From the NCBI GenBank assembly GCA_034440635.1, contig JAOTON010001028.1, positions 1,364,001-1,428,000 on the forward strand: a stretch of DNA of 64,000 bases, read 5' to 3'. Shown piece by piece: positions 12,401 through 22,726 of the stretch. The notes below the pieces were generated by a model that was given only the letters and a program-made list of their open reading frames with translations, searched no databases and had not been told where the DNA came from. The stretch comes from Lepas anatifera (Eukaryota > Arthropoda > Thecostraca > Lepadidae). Position numbers and translations under genes: made by a program. Every line of letters starts with the position of its first letter. Position 1 is the stretch's first letter.

Positions 12401-13254
12401 TTAACACGCGCACTGGAGGGGGGCCTCGGAGGCCCCCCCCACCTGTCTTTCCGAGGTGGCCGGAGAACCGTTCGTAGCCGAAACACGATACTTTGCCACA
12501 TTAAACAGAATTTAATAGCGCGTCGATTGGTTAAGATTTTTTGAAAATCGGTCGAAAATTTTTTGACTTATAGGCTTTTAAAGTCAGACCTGCATTTTGA
12601 GATTGCGGTAATCGCGCGGTCGGACCAGTTAGCCTGCATTGGAGACCGAGTGGTGAAGTCATAACGTCATATAAGCGGGATTATATGTCAAGGTCACCTC
12701 ACATGAAGGTCAAGGTCAAGGTCACTGACCACAGTGCTTCCGGTTAAATGACGTTACCCGGTCTGACGTACGTTATGCTATGATGTCATCGATAAGGTAC
12801 CCCAATACCAAGGTCAAGGTCAAAGGGCAAGGTCAAAGGTCATTTGCAAAGGTCAATCCTCATTTCCCGCCAAAAAGTGGGTATAGTGTTGGTCAAAGTG
12901 TACATTATAAGTAGTATACTATATTGTGACCTTACAGGTCAATGACCTTGAATGATGTTGACCCCAAAATTGAAGGGAAGGCTCTTTGAGACCTTCTCTA
13001 TATGACCCTGGTCTGCCTTTAGCTTATTCCCGCCATTTTCCCGCATAATCACGCCATTTACCGGTCGGTCCCAGCATGGCCAAGTTTTGACCTTTATGAC
13101 CTCGTTTGACCTTGAAGATATTGACCTAGGTCAATAAAAATTGGTCATGATGTAGATCACCATAACCCCCACCCATCTCTCAAATTTCGTTTTTCTATGC
13201 CACTTAGTTTCCGAGATCTTAGGGGGGCCTACCAGGCCCCTCCAGTGCGCGTTA
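12401..13254. mobile_element. TTAA-flanked AGGTCA-rich element, diverged copy
   Basis: The left end TTAA plus CACGCGCACTGGAGGGG is matched by the right end CCCCTCCAGTGCGCGT followed by a damaged TTAA (ttag). The element is about 850 bases, the same size and end type as the copy at 9799-10650. The interior carries about 16 AGGTCA/TGACCT hexamers in roughly 500 bases, among them three head-to-tail copies without spacer (12707-12724) and a DR1 pair (12830-12842). No transposase frame. Confidence 0.65.
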
Positions 13255-13784
13255 GTGCCAGACGACCCTTCTCCAGTAGGGGTGTTAAGGCAAGGCTCCG
13301 CAGGAGAAGGACACTTCCCAGGATCAGATGTGAGAGAGCCCTGAATTCAAAGCATGCAAAGCCAGCAACCGAGAGGAGCCTCACTACAGACAAGGAAACC
13401 TGTCCGAGTCAGGCAGCTCACCCCATCACCCCAGGAGGAGTAAGAGATTCCGGTACTAACACTGTCGAATCCCAGACACTCGGAGCGCGACCGGAATCAG
13501 ACTCTCGTTACGACCGGAAAGAAACCCTTAAATTTCTCTCTTTGAAGCAGTCTAAAAAACAGCGAACGAAAGAAATTTAGGGCTTCTACCGTTCTCGATG
13601 AACCAATCATTTAGATCAGCCCCATTCCTCTCTCCGTTTACCGTAACGTTTAGGTGCGTTTAGCAAATGCAAGGCGTAGAATAGAAGGCATTCAGAACAT
13701 AAGGTGAAAAATTCACAACACAAAACCTAGATTATGATAGTTTGACATTATGTTTAAAACAAAACTCGTCATTTAAACTTTTCA
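13255..13784. other. No gene recognised
   Basis: A plus-strand open frame (13197-13580) overlaps the end of the transposon and has no recognisable domain. The rest is anonymous sequence. Confidence 0.35.
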
Positions 13785-13970
13785 GGACTGCATCGCTCAC
13801 TGGTGGAGCACGTGCCTTCTGAGCCATAGGTTCCGGCTTCGTGTTCTGGAGAGCCTCCGAGTACGCGGATCTGATCCCCCAAATTCCTCCCAGCAGGGTG
13901 AGAGATGGCGACGCCGTATAAACCCGGCAGTTGGTGCGTCGTTAAACCCCAACATTTATTATCATAAACA
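13785..13970 (+). repeat. tRNA-derived SINE, copy 1
   Basis: The body ends GGCGACGCCGTATAAACC, CAGTTGGTGCGTCGTTAAAC, then an A-rich tail, which is shared with four other copies in the window. The 5' part resembles Pol III A and B boxes, though degenerate. It reads on the plus strand. Confidence 0.6.
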
Positions 13971-14319
13971 CATTCCATTCAATTCTGATGCACAGCTTTG
14001 ACACGATGCCCATGGAAAGTTGGGCCCTGTTTTAATTGTGTCACGCTGCTCTACAACCATCGTTGCACCAAAGTGATATATCCCTGAACATAAACACTTT
14101 AATTTAGCCCATTGTTAACTCCAATCTGCAACACCGATCAAATCCGGAATACACAGAAAAACACAGCGAACAAATTACTGGTGGATATACGTTCGCAGAC
14201 CCTTTAGACAAAATACAAAGAGTCGTGAACCCCGGCCTTGACTGCAGTGTACTAAGTCATACACATTTGGATCGTGGTGTTTTGAATGCCCCCTTGTGTC
14301 ACATGTAAGAAAAAAACTA

Positions 14320-14505
14320 CGCTAGCTCTCCGGGGCTATCGACACACCAATTTCCAGTACCATATGACGTCGCCAACTCTCCCTGGTGGAGGGGTTTCAC
14401 AGGAACCAGATTGCTCCTTGTTCAGAGAATCCACCGGGCCTCGAACCCACGTCGGCCGGGTGGAAGGCGAGCGCGCTCACCACTACGACACCGCGCCCTC
14501 CATAG
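14320..14505 (-). repeat. tRNA-derived SINE, copy 2
   Basis: On the minus strand a tRNA-like head at about 14505-14440 carries GTAGTGGTGAGCGCGC (A-box-like) and GGGTTCGAGGCCC (B-box-like). A body with GGCGACGTCATATG and a tail around TTGGTGTGTCGATAGCCCC follows. It is nearly full length and one of five family members here. Confidence 0.65.
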
Positions 14506-15904
14506 CTTGCCTTTTATGAACCACAATACGAAAGACGTGGGGATGCAAAGTGGACTTTGGATTTATTGCCGCCCCTCTCCTTTCCTGCTGAGTGGCAGCT
14601 AACGCCCTTTGAGTTCAATTACAAATGATGTGTTTTGTTTACCTCTGAACTCCCAGATGAAAAATGGTCAAGATGCTCCTGTTCTAATTAAAAATAACCG
14701 AATATACTATACTGGCGAATAATGCATTCTTTTGGCCACAATATGTGCTAATTTTTACACACCTAGACCGTCTCTGGCCTCACCTAAAAGAAGTCAGTCG
14801 CACAATGAGTCAGTCCCTCCCTCCAGTGTGCGACGAGTTCTAGGTTAAACACGGAGCGCAGCGTTGTTCCGCTCGTGAAACGCTTACATTAACAAAAGGG
14901 CAAGTTTTGGGCCAGCTGAAAATCAGTCTCGAAGGAGCTCTGAATACTCCATTAAAGTAATATCTACATAAAAACCCATTCCCTTTAAGTTGAACAAGAC
15001 GGAGAAGATAGGAATCGTGTACGGCGGTGTAGGCAAACAGTTTTCACGCATTGTACCTTCCACTGGTCGGAAGAGTAATTACTGGCAAAATGTGATCATG
15101 GTAGTTTTCAAGGAGTGGAATGACGCTAATTAGGAACCATCATATAGACCTGAGAACACTCCATCAGACAAGCATTCGTGCGTTGTTTCAGCGGTCCTCG
15201 TTGGATGTGCCACAAAGAACGAAATGAAACAAGAATAAAGGAAATATGAAAAAGGTACACTGACGAAGAAACAATCATGGGGACTCCCAAGGAAGTTGAA
15301 AAAGGAAACGTGCGCCACAAAAACTGTTGTTTGTCAGAGGGTTTGTCATTCCAGTCACAACCGGTGTTTTTCCTTTGAGAATTATATCATAGAAAAAATT
15401 GTAGGTCTGAAATTTTGGAATATCAGCATCGGTAAAGGCCAGCAACTTGGGCTCACAAATACTGACTCAAAAGAAAAAAGACGACAACATTAAAGAAAAC
15501 GGCACAGCTTGGAAATCACAGCACACAACACAACAAATGAGATATCCTATTGCAATTTAAAGAAAGATATTTTAAACACCGCTATTACAGTAAACTGGAA
15601 TTACAGTAAACTGGAAAAAATGAATCCTACTAGAAACTTGAACGGCTTCAAAGGCTCTAAAGACCAATGGTTGAATAGTAACACCATTTACTCCTACGAT
15701 TCTAGTACTTCTAATGCTACTACTACTATTCTTACAATTACTAAATGCAATGAAGCCATATCTAGAAAAAGTTGAGCCGGTTGTGGCACTACTTACCAAT
15801 TTTTCCAAACATACCGTTTTGACGTGTGTAGACAAACCGGGTGGCGGCCGAGGGCTTCCTAGAGTGCCGTCCTCCTGAACAGCTCCAGCTCCACTGACCT
15901 TCGC
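14506..15904. other. No gene recognised
   Basis: Only short frames without domain similarity. Nothing repetitive stands out. Confidence 0.35.
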
Positions 15905-16660
15905 CAGCATGCTGGCTAGTCACAGGACCCAAACCTAGGCTGGCTTGTCACCGGGGCCACAACCAGCCTCCTGGTTGGTCCCAGCTCCAGTGACCAGCCT
16001 GTTGGCTAGTTGTAGCTCCAGTGACCAGCCTGTTGGCTAGTCGTAGCTCCAGTGACCAGCCTGTTGGCTAGTTGCAGCTCCAGTGACCAGCCTGTTGGCT
16101 AGTCGTAGCTCCAGTGACCAGCCTGTTGGCTAGTCGTAGCTCCAGTGACCAGCCTGTTGGCTAGTCGTAGCTCCAGTGACCAGCCTGTTGGCTAGTCGTA
16201 GCTCCAGTGACCAGCCTGTTGGCTAGTCGTAGCTCCAGTGACCAGCCTGTTGGCTAGTCGTAGCTCCAGTGACCAGCCTGTTGGCCAGTCGCAGATCCAG
16301 TGACCAGCCTGTTGGCTAGTCGCAGCTCCAGTGACCAGCCTGTTGGCTAGTCGCAGCTCCAGTGACCAGCCTGTTGGCTAGTCAGAGCTCCAGTGACCAG
16401 CCTGTTGGCTAGTCGTAGCTCCAGTGACCAGCCTGTTGGCTAGTCACAGCTCCAGTGACCAGCCTGTTGGCTAGTCACAGCTCCAGTGACCAGCCTGTTG
16501 GCTAGTCACAGCTCCAGTGACCAGCCTGTTGGCTAGTCGCAGCTCCAGTGGCCAGCCTGTTGGCTAGTCACAGCTCCAGTGACCAGCCTGTTGGCTAGTC
16601 GCAGCTCCAGTGACCAGCCTGTTGGCTAGTCGCAGCCCCAGTGACCAGTCTGTCTACTAG
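15905..16660. repeat. 31-bp minisatellite, about 22 units
   Basis: The unit is CCAGCCTGTTGGCTAGTC plus GTAGCTCCAGTGA (31 bases). It is very regular from about 15963 to 16640, with variants mostly at the GTAGCT position (GCAGCT, ACAGCT), and decays at both ends. Thirty-one is not a multiple of three, so the array is unlikely to be coding. It lies about 1 kb beyond the stop codon of the Mdm2-like gene. Confidence 0.95.
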
Positions 16661-17613
16661 TTCCAGCTGGAGTAAATATCGCCTTTGCTGATCCGAATTC
16701 CCGTGCAGGCTTCCGAGGCAGCCGTGCGTCATGTGACCAATGTCCGGACGTGCAGTCAGCTTCCCAGCTAGAAGGCCAACTCCCAATGTTCCCACTCGTA
16801 ATCACTCCATGTCTGTGCCTCATCCAGGTTCAATGGACAGTGTCCGGTCTGGTGCAGGCCCTGCACCAGCCTCGCAAGAATCAAGTGATCATGGTCAGTC
16901 ACGGGCGTATTACCATACCTAGCCATCAAACCACCAGCTCCTACCACAAGGTAAGACGATTCCTTAAGACGACGATCACCCTACTCACCAAACTCCCAAG
17001 TCCTCGGAGCTTGTGCATGCTGAAATAAGCCCACAAGTTAATCTTGTAAAAGTCATCGGCGAAGTGTTCCACACAACTTACTTGTCAGAAGCATCTGGTC
17101 TCCGGCATTTTGCTTAGTACTTGAGCCAATGTTAGTGAATCCAGAGATCGGGTGAAACCATCACCACAATTGTCTGAAGATTAAAGAGGCACCTCTTCTC
17201 AGGATCACTTCACTTGGGAGATGCTGGCCACGTCCAGCTGGCATTGTGAGGCACAAGCTTAATCACGCTGGTGGTTATTGAGCTATAAAAAATCCACCCT
17301 GAAAGGGGATTGCAGTCACACTTCTTCAGTAAAGAACGATTCGAAACATAAAGTTGCAGAGGAATGCAGCTGTTCCTGCCGGCAGGGTCCTTTCCTAGGC
17401 CGAAATAAGCCGTCCAGGCCGTCAACTTTGATATCAGAATCACGGCTTTCTACACCAAGAAATGTCTCTAAATTGCAAGGAGTACAAAATAGAGCCCACC
17501 ATTGAACGCATCCACTCTGGACGTGTGGTCAAACCTCACGGGTGGTCCACGATCCAGTTGTCGACACCGCACCGCGCGTCGCCTGACAGTCCCGCCCAGA
17601 GCCGCAGCCGCGC
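16661..17613. other. 3' flank of the Mdm2-like gene
   Basis: Short frames only. It presumably contains the 3' untranslated region of the gene ending at 17614 (minus strand), but I found no convincing AATAAA close to the stop. Confidence 0.4.
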
Positions 17614-18432
17614 TCAGCCACAGTTGAGTGTGATGACATTCTCGATGGGTCGGCCACACACAGGGCAGGGCAGGGCGCGCTTCCAGAGCAGACGGGCGCA
17701 GCGGCGACAGGTGGCCTGGCAGCCCGAGCTGCCGTGTACGAGAACGGCGGCCGCCAGCCGCAGCCGGCAAACAGCACACTGCCGGCCCTGCTGCCGCCGC
17801 GGGCACGGCTGCTGCTCCCCAGACTCCTGCCTCAGCGGTGACTGCTGCTCCCCAGACTCCTGCCTCAGCGGGGACGGCTGCTGCTCCCCAGACTCCTGGC
17901 GCCGCGGGGACGGCTGCTCCCCAGACTCCTGGCGCCGCAGGGACGGCTGCTCCCCAGACTCCCGCCTCAGAGGGGACAGCTGCTGCTCCCCAGACTCCTG
18001 CCTCAGCGGGGACGGCTGCTGCTCCTCTGACCCCTGTCGCGGCGGGGACAGCTGCTCCCCCGACTCTTGCATCAGCAGGGACGGCTGCTCCCCAGACTCC
18101 CGCCTCAGAGGGGACAGCTGCTCTCCCGACTCCTGCCTCAGCGGGGACGGCTGCTGCTCCCCGACTCCTGCCTCAGCGGGGACAGCTGCTGATCCCCAGA
18201 CTCCTGCCTCAGCGGGGACGGCTGCTCCCCAGACTCCTGCCTCAGCGGGGACGGCTGCTCCCCAGACTCCTGGCGCCGCGGGGACGGCTGCTCCCAGACT
18301 CCTGGCGCCGCGGGGACGGCTGCTCCCCAGACTCCTGGCGCCGCGGGGACGGCTGCTCCTCAGACTCCTGCCGTCGCGGGGACGGCTGCTGCTCCTCTGA
18401 CCCCTGTCGCGGCGGGGAAAGCTGCTGCTCCT
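17614..18432 (-). CDS. Mdm2: Mdm2-like E3 ligase, last exon with C-terminal RING
   Basis: The last ~55 residues form an Mdm2-type RING, the module that recruits E2 and ubiquitinates p53-family proteins in the nucleus. Ligand spacing matches the vertebrate Mdm2 RING throughout: C-x2-C-x10-H-x4-C-x3-C-x2-C-x10-C-x2-C, ending exactly 13 residues after the last Cys. The motifs VHG, PCPVC and PI are in place. One ligand differs: the second His of vertebrate Mdm2 is Cys, which can still bind zinc. Upstream, the exon is a tandem array of 33/36-bp units encoding ESGEQ-PSPLRQ-type repeats. I chose the exon start at 18432 because this acceptor (gtcag before AGG) is phase 0, as needed by the preceding zinc-finger exon, and keeps the RING frame. 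A better-looking acceptor at 18461-18462 would start the exon at 18460 and, in phase 0, meet a stop at 18242-18244. Confidence 0.9.
   Translation of the reverse strand, partial: RSSSFPRRDRGQRSSSRPRDGRSLRSSRPRGARSLGSSRPRGARSLGAAVPAAPGVWGAAVPAEAGVWGAAVPAEAGVWGSAAVPAEAGVGEQQPSPLRQESGEQLSPLRRESGEQPSLLMQESGEQLSPPRQGSEEQQPSPLRQESGEQQLSPLRRESGEQPSLRRQESGEQPSPRRQESGEQQPSPLRQESGEQQSPLRQESGEQQPCPRRQQGRQCAVCRLRLAAAVLVHGSSGCQATCRRCARLLWKRALPCPVCGRPIENVITLNCG
17815..18430 (-). repeat. Coding minisatellite, 33/36-bp units
   Basis: Around 18 units of the type CTGCCTCAGCGGGGACGGCT plus GCTGCTCCCCAGACTC sit in frame inside the Mdm2-like last exon. Single-base losses in two units (a C-run near 18293 and an A near 18166) move the reading frame. 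The same DNA is therefore read as RSLGSSRPRGA, then GVWGAAVPAEA, then ESGEQQPSPLRQ before the RING. There are few stops in any frame, and the plus strand also stays open over long distances. Confidence 0.85.
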
Positions 18433-18765
18433 CTGACGTCGATCCCGGCGTCCCACGCCGCTGTCACACATAGCAGGCGTTAGTAAGTGTATGTCAGCAA
18501 AGGGAACAGCAGTGCTGTACTGTGCTTGCAAGGGCATCGGCCTTAGACAGTGAAAGTACCATGACAGCAAAGTTCTCAGACATCACTGCGGCAACTATTA
18601 AATCACACGTGCAAAGATGCCCATTTCACAAGGTGTACAAGTTTTATAGGTGATTGATCGATTAGACTGTTATTCATCGATTAGACTTTTGCCGCATTTA
18701 TCACAATTTCTTCTCGTAGTCGAGCGCCCCCCCTCTCCCTGGCGCGGGTTGGTGAGTGCACTCAC

Positions 18766-18878
18766 AGCGTGGCAGAGCAGGCAGCGGCGGCGGAGGGCTG
18801 GGTTGAGGAGCCGGCAGCGGCGACGGCTGCAGAACCAGGCTCGGTCTGCGCCCGACCGCTCCCACCACTGCCGATACA
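18766..18878 (-). CDS. Mdm2: Mdm2-like gene, RanBP2-type zinc-finger exon
   Basis: This 113-base exon is bounded by CAG before 18878 and the perfect donor GTGAGT after 18766. It encodes W-F-C-S-R-R-R-C-R-L-L-N-P then C-L-L-C. This is the RanBP2-type finger pattern W-x-C-x4-C-x3-N-x6-C-x2-C, which in Mdm2 lies between the acidic region and the RING. The 10-residue spacing between the inner cysteines equals that of vertebrate Mdm2. Phases fit both sides: the exon needs one base from the upstream exon, which ends with one spare base, and it closes on a full codon. Confidence 0.85.
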
Positions 18879-19799
18879 CTGGGCTAAGCGGCCGAATCAG
18901 CACAGGAAATACACACTACCCGCAAACATACCTCTGAACTGTGACAACATTTCAAGAGATGTCTCTAGGCAGGGTTAGGGTCGGATCAGTAAGAGGACTA
19001 TCATTGTCCTAATGCTAACTCACTTGAATTTATTCTGGGGCTTATGAGAGCTCATATCAATAACTGTTATTCCCTTAGGTTATGTACAAAGAAGATACAT
19101 TTTTCCGGGGCAAAATCCCCAGGGACACCTCACCAATGCACCATTCTGTTCGTAATCTACTCCCCTTTTGAATGATGTATGATTTGACACCCTTTGGAAA
19201 CTTTTTGGCTCGGGCAAGGGGCGTTAAAGCCACACTTGCGTTAATCGAGATTTGATAGCGATTTAAGAGCAAGGTTTTCATATTTTGAGAATAATTGGGT
19301 AAACGACTTTATTATTTTGACGCCATTATGTTACTACAGCCACTGAGAGTCGACAGGTATGCATCATGATCATGTTGGGTCAAAAGATGACCTTGGCGTG
19401 ACCTTACGTCAGGCAATTTATTTTATACTGATTTAATGTGGTCTTGTGATATATCGTTCGACGCAGATTAAGGAGACAACTTTTGATATTGCTTGCATAT
19501 TGTACCTAACTTTATTCTTTCAACTTTTGAGCTGCAATGGCCTCCATATTGACCTGAGATAACGAGCGGAAGATATGCTTTTGTCGTGACTCCTCATTTG
19601 TTGCCCAGTGCTGTTACTCCATTTTTTATATCCGTAAGAGGAGGCAGGATCCAGGAGTTAAAAAAACATGCCTTCCATGAGGGACTTTACTGTATGTCGT
19701 TGCACACCCACAGCATACAAGTGGTTATTAGATCCAGTTATGAAAAGCACGCAGAGGGTTTCGGAACTAAAACACACACACACACACACTAATAATAAT

Positions 19800-19915
19800 A
19801 ATTTTTGGGGCTTATCGACACACCAACTGCCAGGGTCACATGGCATCGCCAACTCTTTCCTTGTTGGAAGGGTTTCTGGGGAGCCAGCTTGCTCCTTGTT
19901 CAGGGAAAAACAGAC
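19800..19915 (-). repeat. tRNA-derived SINE, copy 3 (5'-truncated)
   Basis: On the minus strand the body reads GAACAAGGAGCAAGCTGG to TTGGCGATGCCATGTGACCC to the tail around TTGGTGTGTCGATAAGCCCC. The tRNA-like head is missing. A short (AC)n run lies just beyond the tail (19770-19788). Confidence 0.6.
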
Positions 19916-20030
19916 ACTCATCACAGGGTGAGGGTTTGTCTACGCTTTCTGTGAGGGCATCTTACGCTTTCCAGTTTCCGTACGGGACCGAAGCATGTGT
20001 AAAAGTACATCTTGTCTGGTCACCTGTTCT

Positions 20031-20375
20031 CTCCTACAGCTATTCGCGATCAATACTGATGACAAAGCTTCCGGCTCATTAAACACCAAAACTTTATTAG
20101 TGAGGGTGATTGTCTCAAATCAGACGTCAGATTAGCGGTCAGTCGTCTCCTACAGCTATTCGCGATCAATACTGATGACAAAGCTTCCGGCTCATTAAAC
20201 ACCAAAACTTTATTGGTGAGGGTGATTGTCTCGAATCAGTCGTCAGATTAGCGGTCAGTCGTCTCCTACAGCTATTCGCGATCAATACTGATGACAAAGC
20301 TTCCGGCTCATTAAACACCAAAACTTTATTGGTGAGGGTGATTGTCCCAAATCAGTCGTCAGATTAGCGGGCAAC
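20031..20375. repeat. 116-bp unit, three tandem copies
   Basis: Copies start at 20031, 20147 and 20263, each beginning CTCCTACAGCTATTCGCG and ending near GATTAGCGGTCAGTCGT. The copies differ at only a few positions, so the expansion is recent. The unit is non-coding and intronic. Confidence 0.93.
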
Positions 20376-21449
20376 CATCCCAACCTCTCCCGTAGGCCAG
20401 ACACATGATTGAATTGGTTAAGCCCAGTTATAGCAGGAGAGCACTACTTGATTTTCAAACTGTTTTTCACAGTTCTTTCTTTGACCCGTTACCGTGAACC
20501 GTTTGTTAGAGATAGTCATTTGATACAGCATTCAAAAGAAAATTACATTACGATCCGAATGGTGCATCAGTGAGGTGTCTGGTAATTTTCCAGGATAAAA
20601 TGCACAGAACAAATGGTAGCCTCAGGGCTCTAAATTCATCTGTGCTGGCTGGTTTCAGCATGACGTGAAACTCGTGAGAAACAAGGACGCCCTGAAAAGT
20701 CGACTTACTCGGGAAGGGCCAATATCATTAGCCTCAGTCACATTTGGTGTAAACGTCCCAAATGTCGCCGAACTGGATGTTTCGACCGATGTCGATGAGC
20801 ATCTGTTGCCTGAAAAACGATTTGGTACATCTCATGCAGACAAGACAACGTTCAACAGAGCAGCCCACCGCGGGCCAACATTCAAAACGCCGCTTACTTC
20901 CGTCTACAACTTACAACTTACTGTCGTCTACAAAAAGACGGCCGCGTACGCTTCAGCAAACTTTAAAATCACAGTCCGAAACCGCAGCATGCCTCTACAT
21001 CTATGTGAAACAAGCAATCCAACATAACAGAATAAGTGAACGGAAAAGAAAGACCTTGGGCAAGCGTCAGACATGACTTCTGCCGTGCCAAGTAAAAAAG
21101 ACGTAACTAACATGCTAGTTTTCAGGAACACACTTGTTTCTACAACTGGAAGATTTTGACTAGCTACAGGCATGTAGGATTGCAACTCACACATGAACTT
21201 ATCAGCTGACATGCCCTAAAATGCCTCCTCGGCCAATGTTTCAGAGGTTAGTCATGAGTTATTCATACTTACACCAGGCCTAGCAGATCTGACCGGTAAA
21301 AATATACTATTGAATCTAAAATGAAGCTATAATTGCATATTTCCAGAGAAAAGGAAAAGTCGGAAAATACATCGTTCAAAAACGGATTCATGGTAAGCAA
21401 AGATTTGTGGTAGCTGTATTATAATTCTAATGGGGTACTTGTTTACTAC

Positions 21450-21610
21450 CAGTGATGGATGCAAGGGAGGGCTAGGGGCTCACCCCCTCCCCGAAATGTC
21501 ACAGTGCCTATAGTAAATGCATAGCCGGAGGCTGCTCCGAAGCAATGGTGGAGAGGCTCGAGTCCCCTAGCATCTTCCCACCCCGAAATGAAGTCCTGGA
21601 TCCACCACTG
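21450..21610. mobile_element. Small hAT-like MITE
   Basis: The left end CAGTGATGGATGCAAGGG matches the right end CTGGATCCACCACTG inverted. Flanking 8-mers tttactac and ttgattac agree at 6 of 8. It belongs to the same family as the copy at 35380-35519, with the shared interior GAAATGAAG before the right end. Confidence 0.6.
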
Positions 21611-22115
21611 TTGATTACGCGAATTCAGAAGAGGACAGTATGGGCTGATGTGAGCAGTTCACCTTCCAAGGAAATATATGCTATCTGCTACAGCTGGCGC
21701 ACATATGAAGAATATCGACATCCCAAAATTACAGAAAAGCATATCTACGTACGTTACAAACACATATAAATGATAAAACACGAATCTGCAGAAATGCATG
21801 TCTCTAAGCTTTGCGAAACATGATTTTGAAACTAACCACTCCATCGTGAGGCGGGCTGCGTATGGGAGTAAACACACGTTTTTGAGTATGATATTCAGGC
21901 TTAACCGAGTACAACGTGTGAGTTCTGTAGGTTTATGTCCAGTTTCACTTTTTTGCATTGATTATTTTCTAAGCTGCTACATGATTTGTAAACATGAAAG
22001 CTTGTTTTACATTCATATTCAATACGTGCGGTTCACGAAAAAAGTCGAATTATACTAATGACTAGTTTCCAAAAAAGGTCAGTTACGTCTTTTTCACTCT
22101 AGGCGGTAGACTTAC

Positions 22116-22375
22116 GTGAACCGTGAGACAAAACAACCCTGGTGGGTGCGGTTTCCGTGCGGGCGGTGCTCTCCTCCGGCGGACCCGCGGTGGGCGGCGG
22201 CGCAGGCTCTGCCCGGGTCGCAGGAGCTGGACCAGGATGGGTGGGGCAGATGGAACCAGTGACTGGATATATCGGACCCTGGCGGACAGGAGCAGCGTTG
22301 CCATCCGAGGACGAGCTGGAGACCCGCGGGCGGGAGCGACCCAGACGCAGCCCAGGCGCCACCGCAGCCGCCGCT
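22116..22375 (-). CDS. Mdm2: Mdm2-like gene, Pro/Ser-rich exon
   Basis: A 260-base GC-rich exon between a pyrimidine-rich acceptor (ccgtag before 22375) and the perfect donor GTAAGT after 22116. The open frame is low-complexity Ala/Pro/Ser/Thr-rich, with VSSSSSDGNAAPVRQGPIYP early and a TAGPPEESTARTETAPT stretch later. It carries no recognised domain, which suits the disordered linker between the p53-binding domain and the zinc finger of Mdm2. Assignment to this gene rests on strand, order and exact phase agreement: two bases plus one on entry, one plus two on exit. A chance frame cannot be excluded. Confidence 0.65.
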
Positions 22376-22726
22376 CTACGGCAGAGGACAGCGTCAGGGC
22401 CGACCCCACACTGGCCCAGTAATCCGACACGACTAAAACCGTTAGTACCATCCACACCGCATGCCCTCGACTGACCGAACACAAACACGGCAACATCAAA
22501 ATCTTACGCTTACTACTTGTCCAACGTAAGCAACGCGAGCCTTTGTTTCTGAACTGACACCAAGCAGACTCAGCGTCATGACTTGCTGATTTCGTTCATT
22601 GAGCCTGTAATAATCTGCGGCAGGAAACGCCGGTCAGAAAAAAACCAATTCAGATTAGTAACCAGGACCAGCGCTAATTATCAAGTAGACAGCTTTCGTC
22701 GTATGTCATGCAGTACGGATACTCTA

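Larger units (their letters stand above)
18879..22115 (-). other. Mdm2-like gene intron with repeats
   Basis: Intron between the zinc-finger and Pro/Ser-rich exons. It holds a truncated SINE (19800-19915), a triplicated 116-bp unit (20031-20375) and a small hAT-like MITE (21450-21610). I found no further exon supported by both splice sites and coding similarity. Confidence 0.6.

Noticed and set aside
17462..18473. Plus-strand open frames of 312 and 211 codons (AAPQTPASAGT-type repeats)
   Set aside because: They are antisense to the Mdm2-like RING exon and arise from the stop-poor GC-rich minisatellite. No domain is present.
22083..22499. 138-codon minus-strand Arg-rich frame overlapping the Pro/Ser exon
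   Set aside because: The alternative frame of the same GC-rich exon does not fit the splice phases of the neighbouring Mdm2-like exons.
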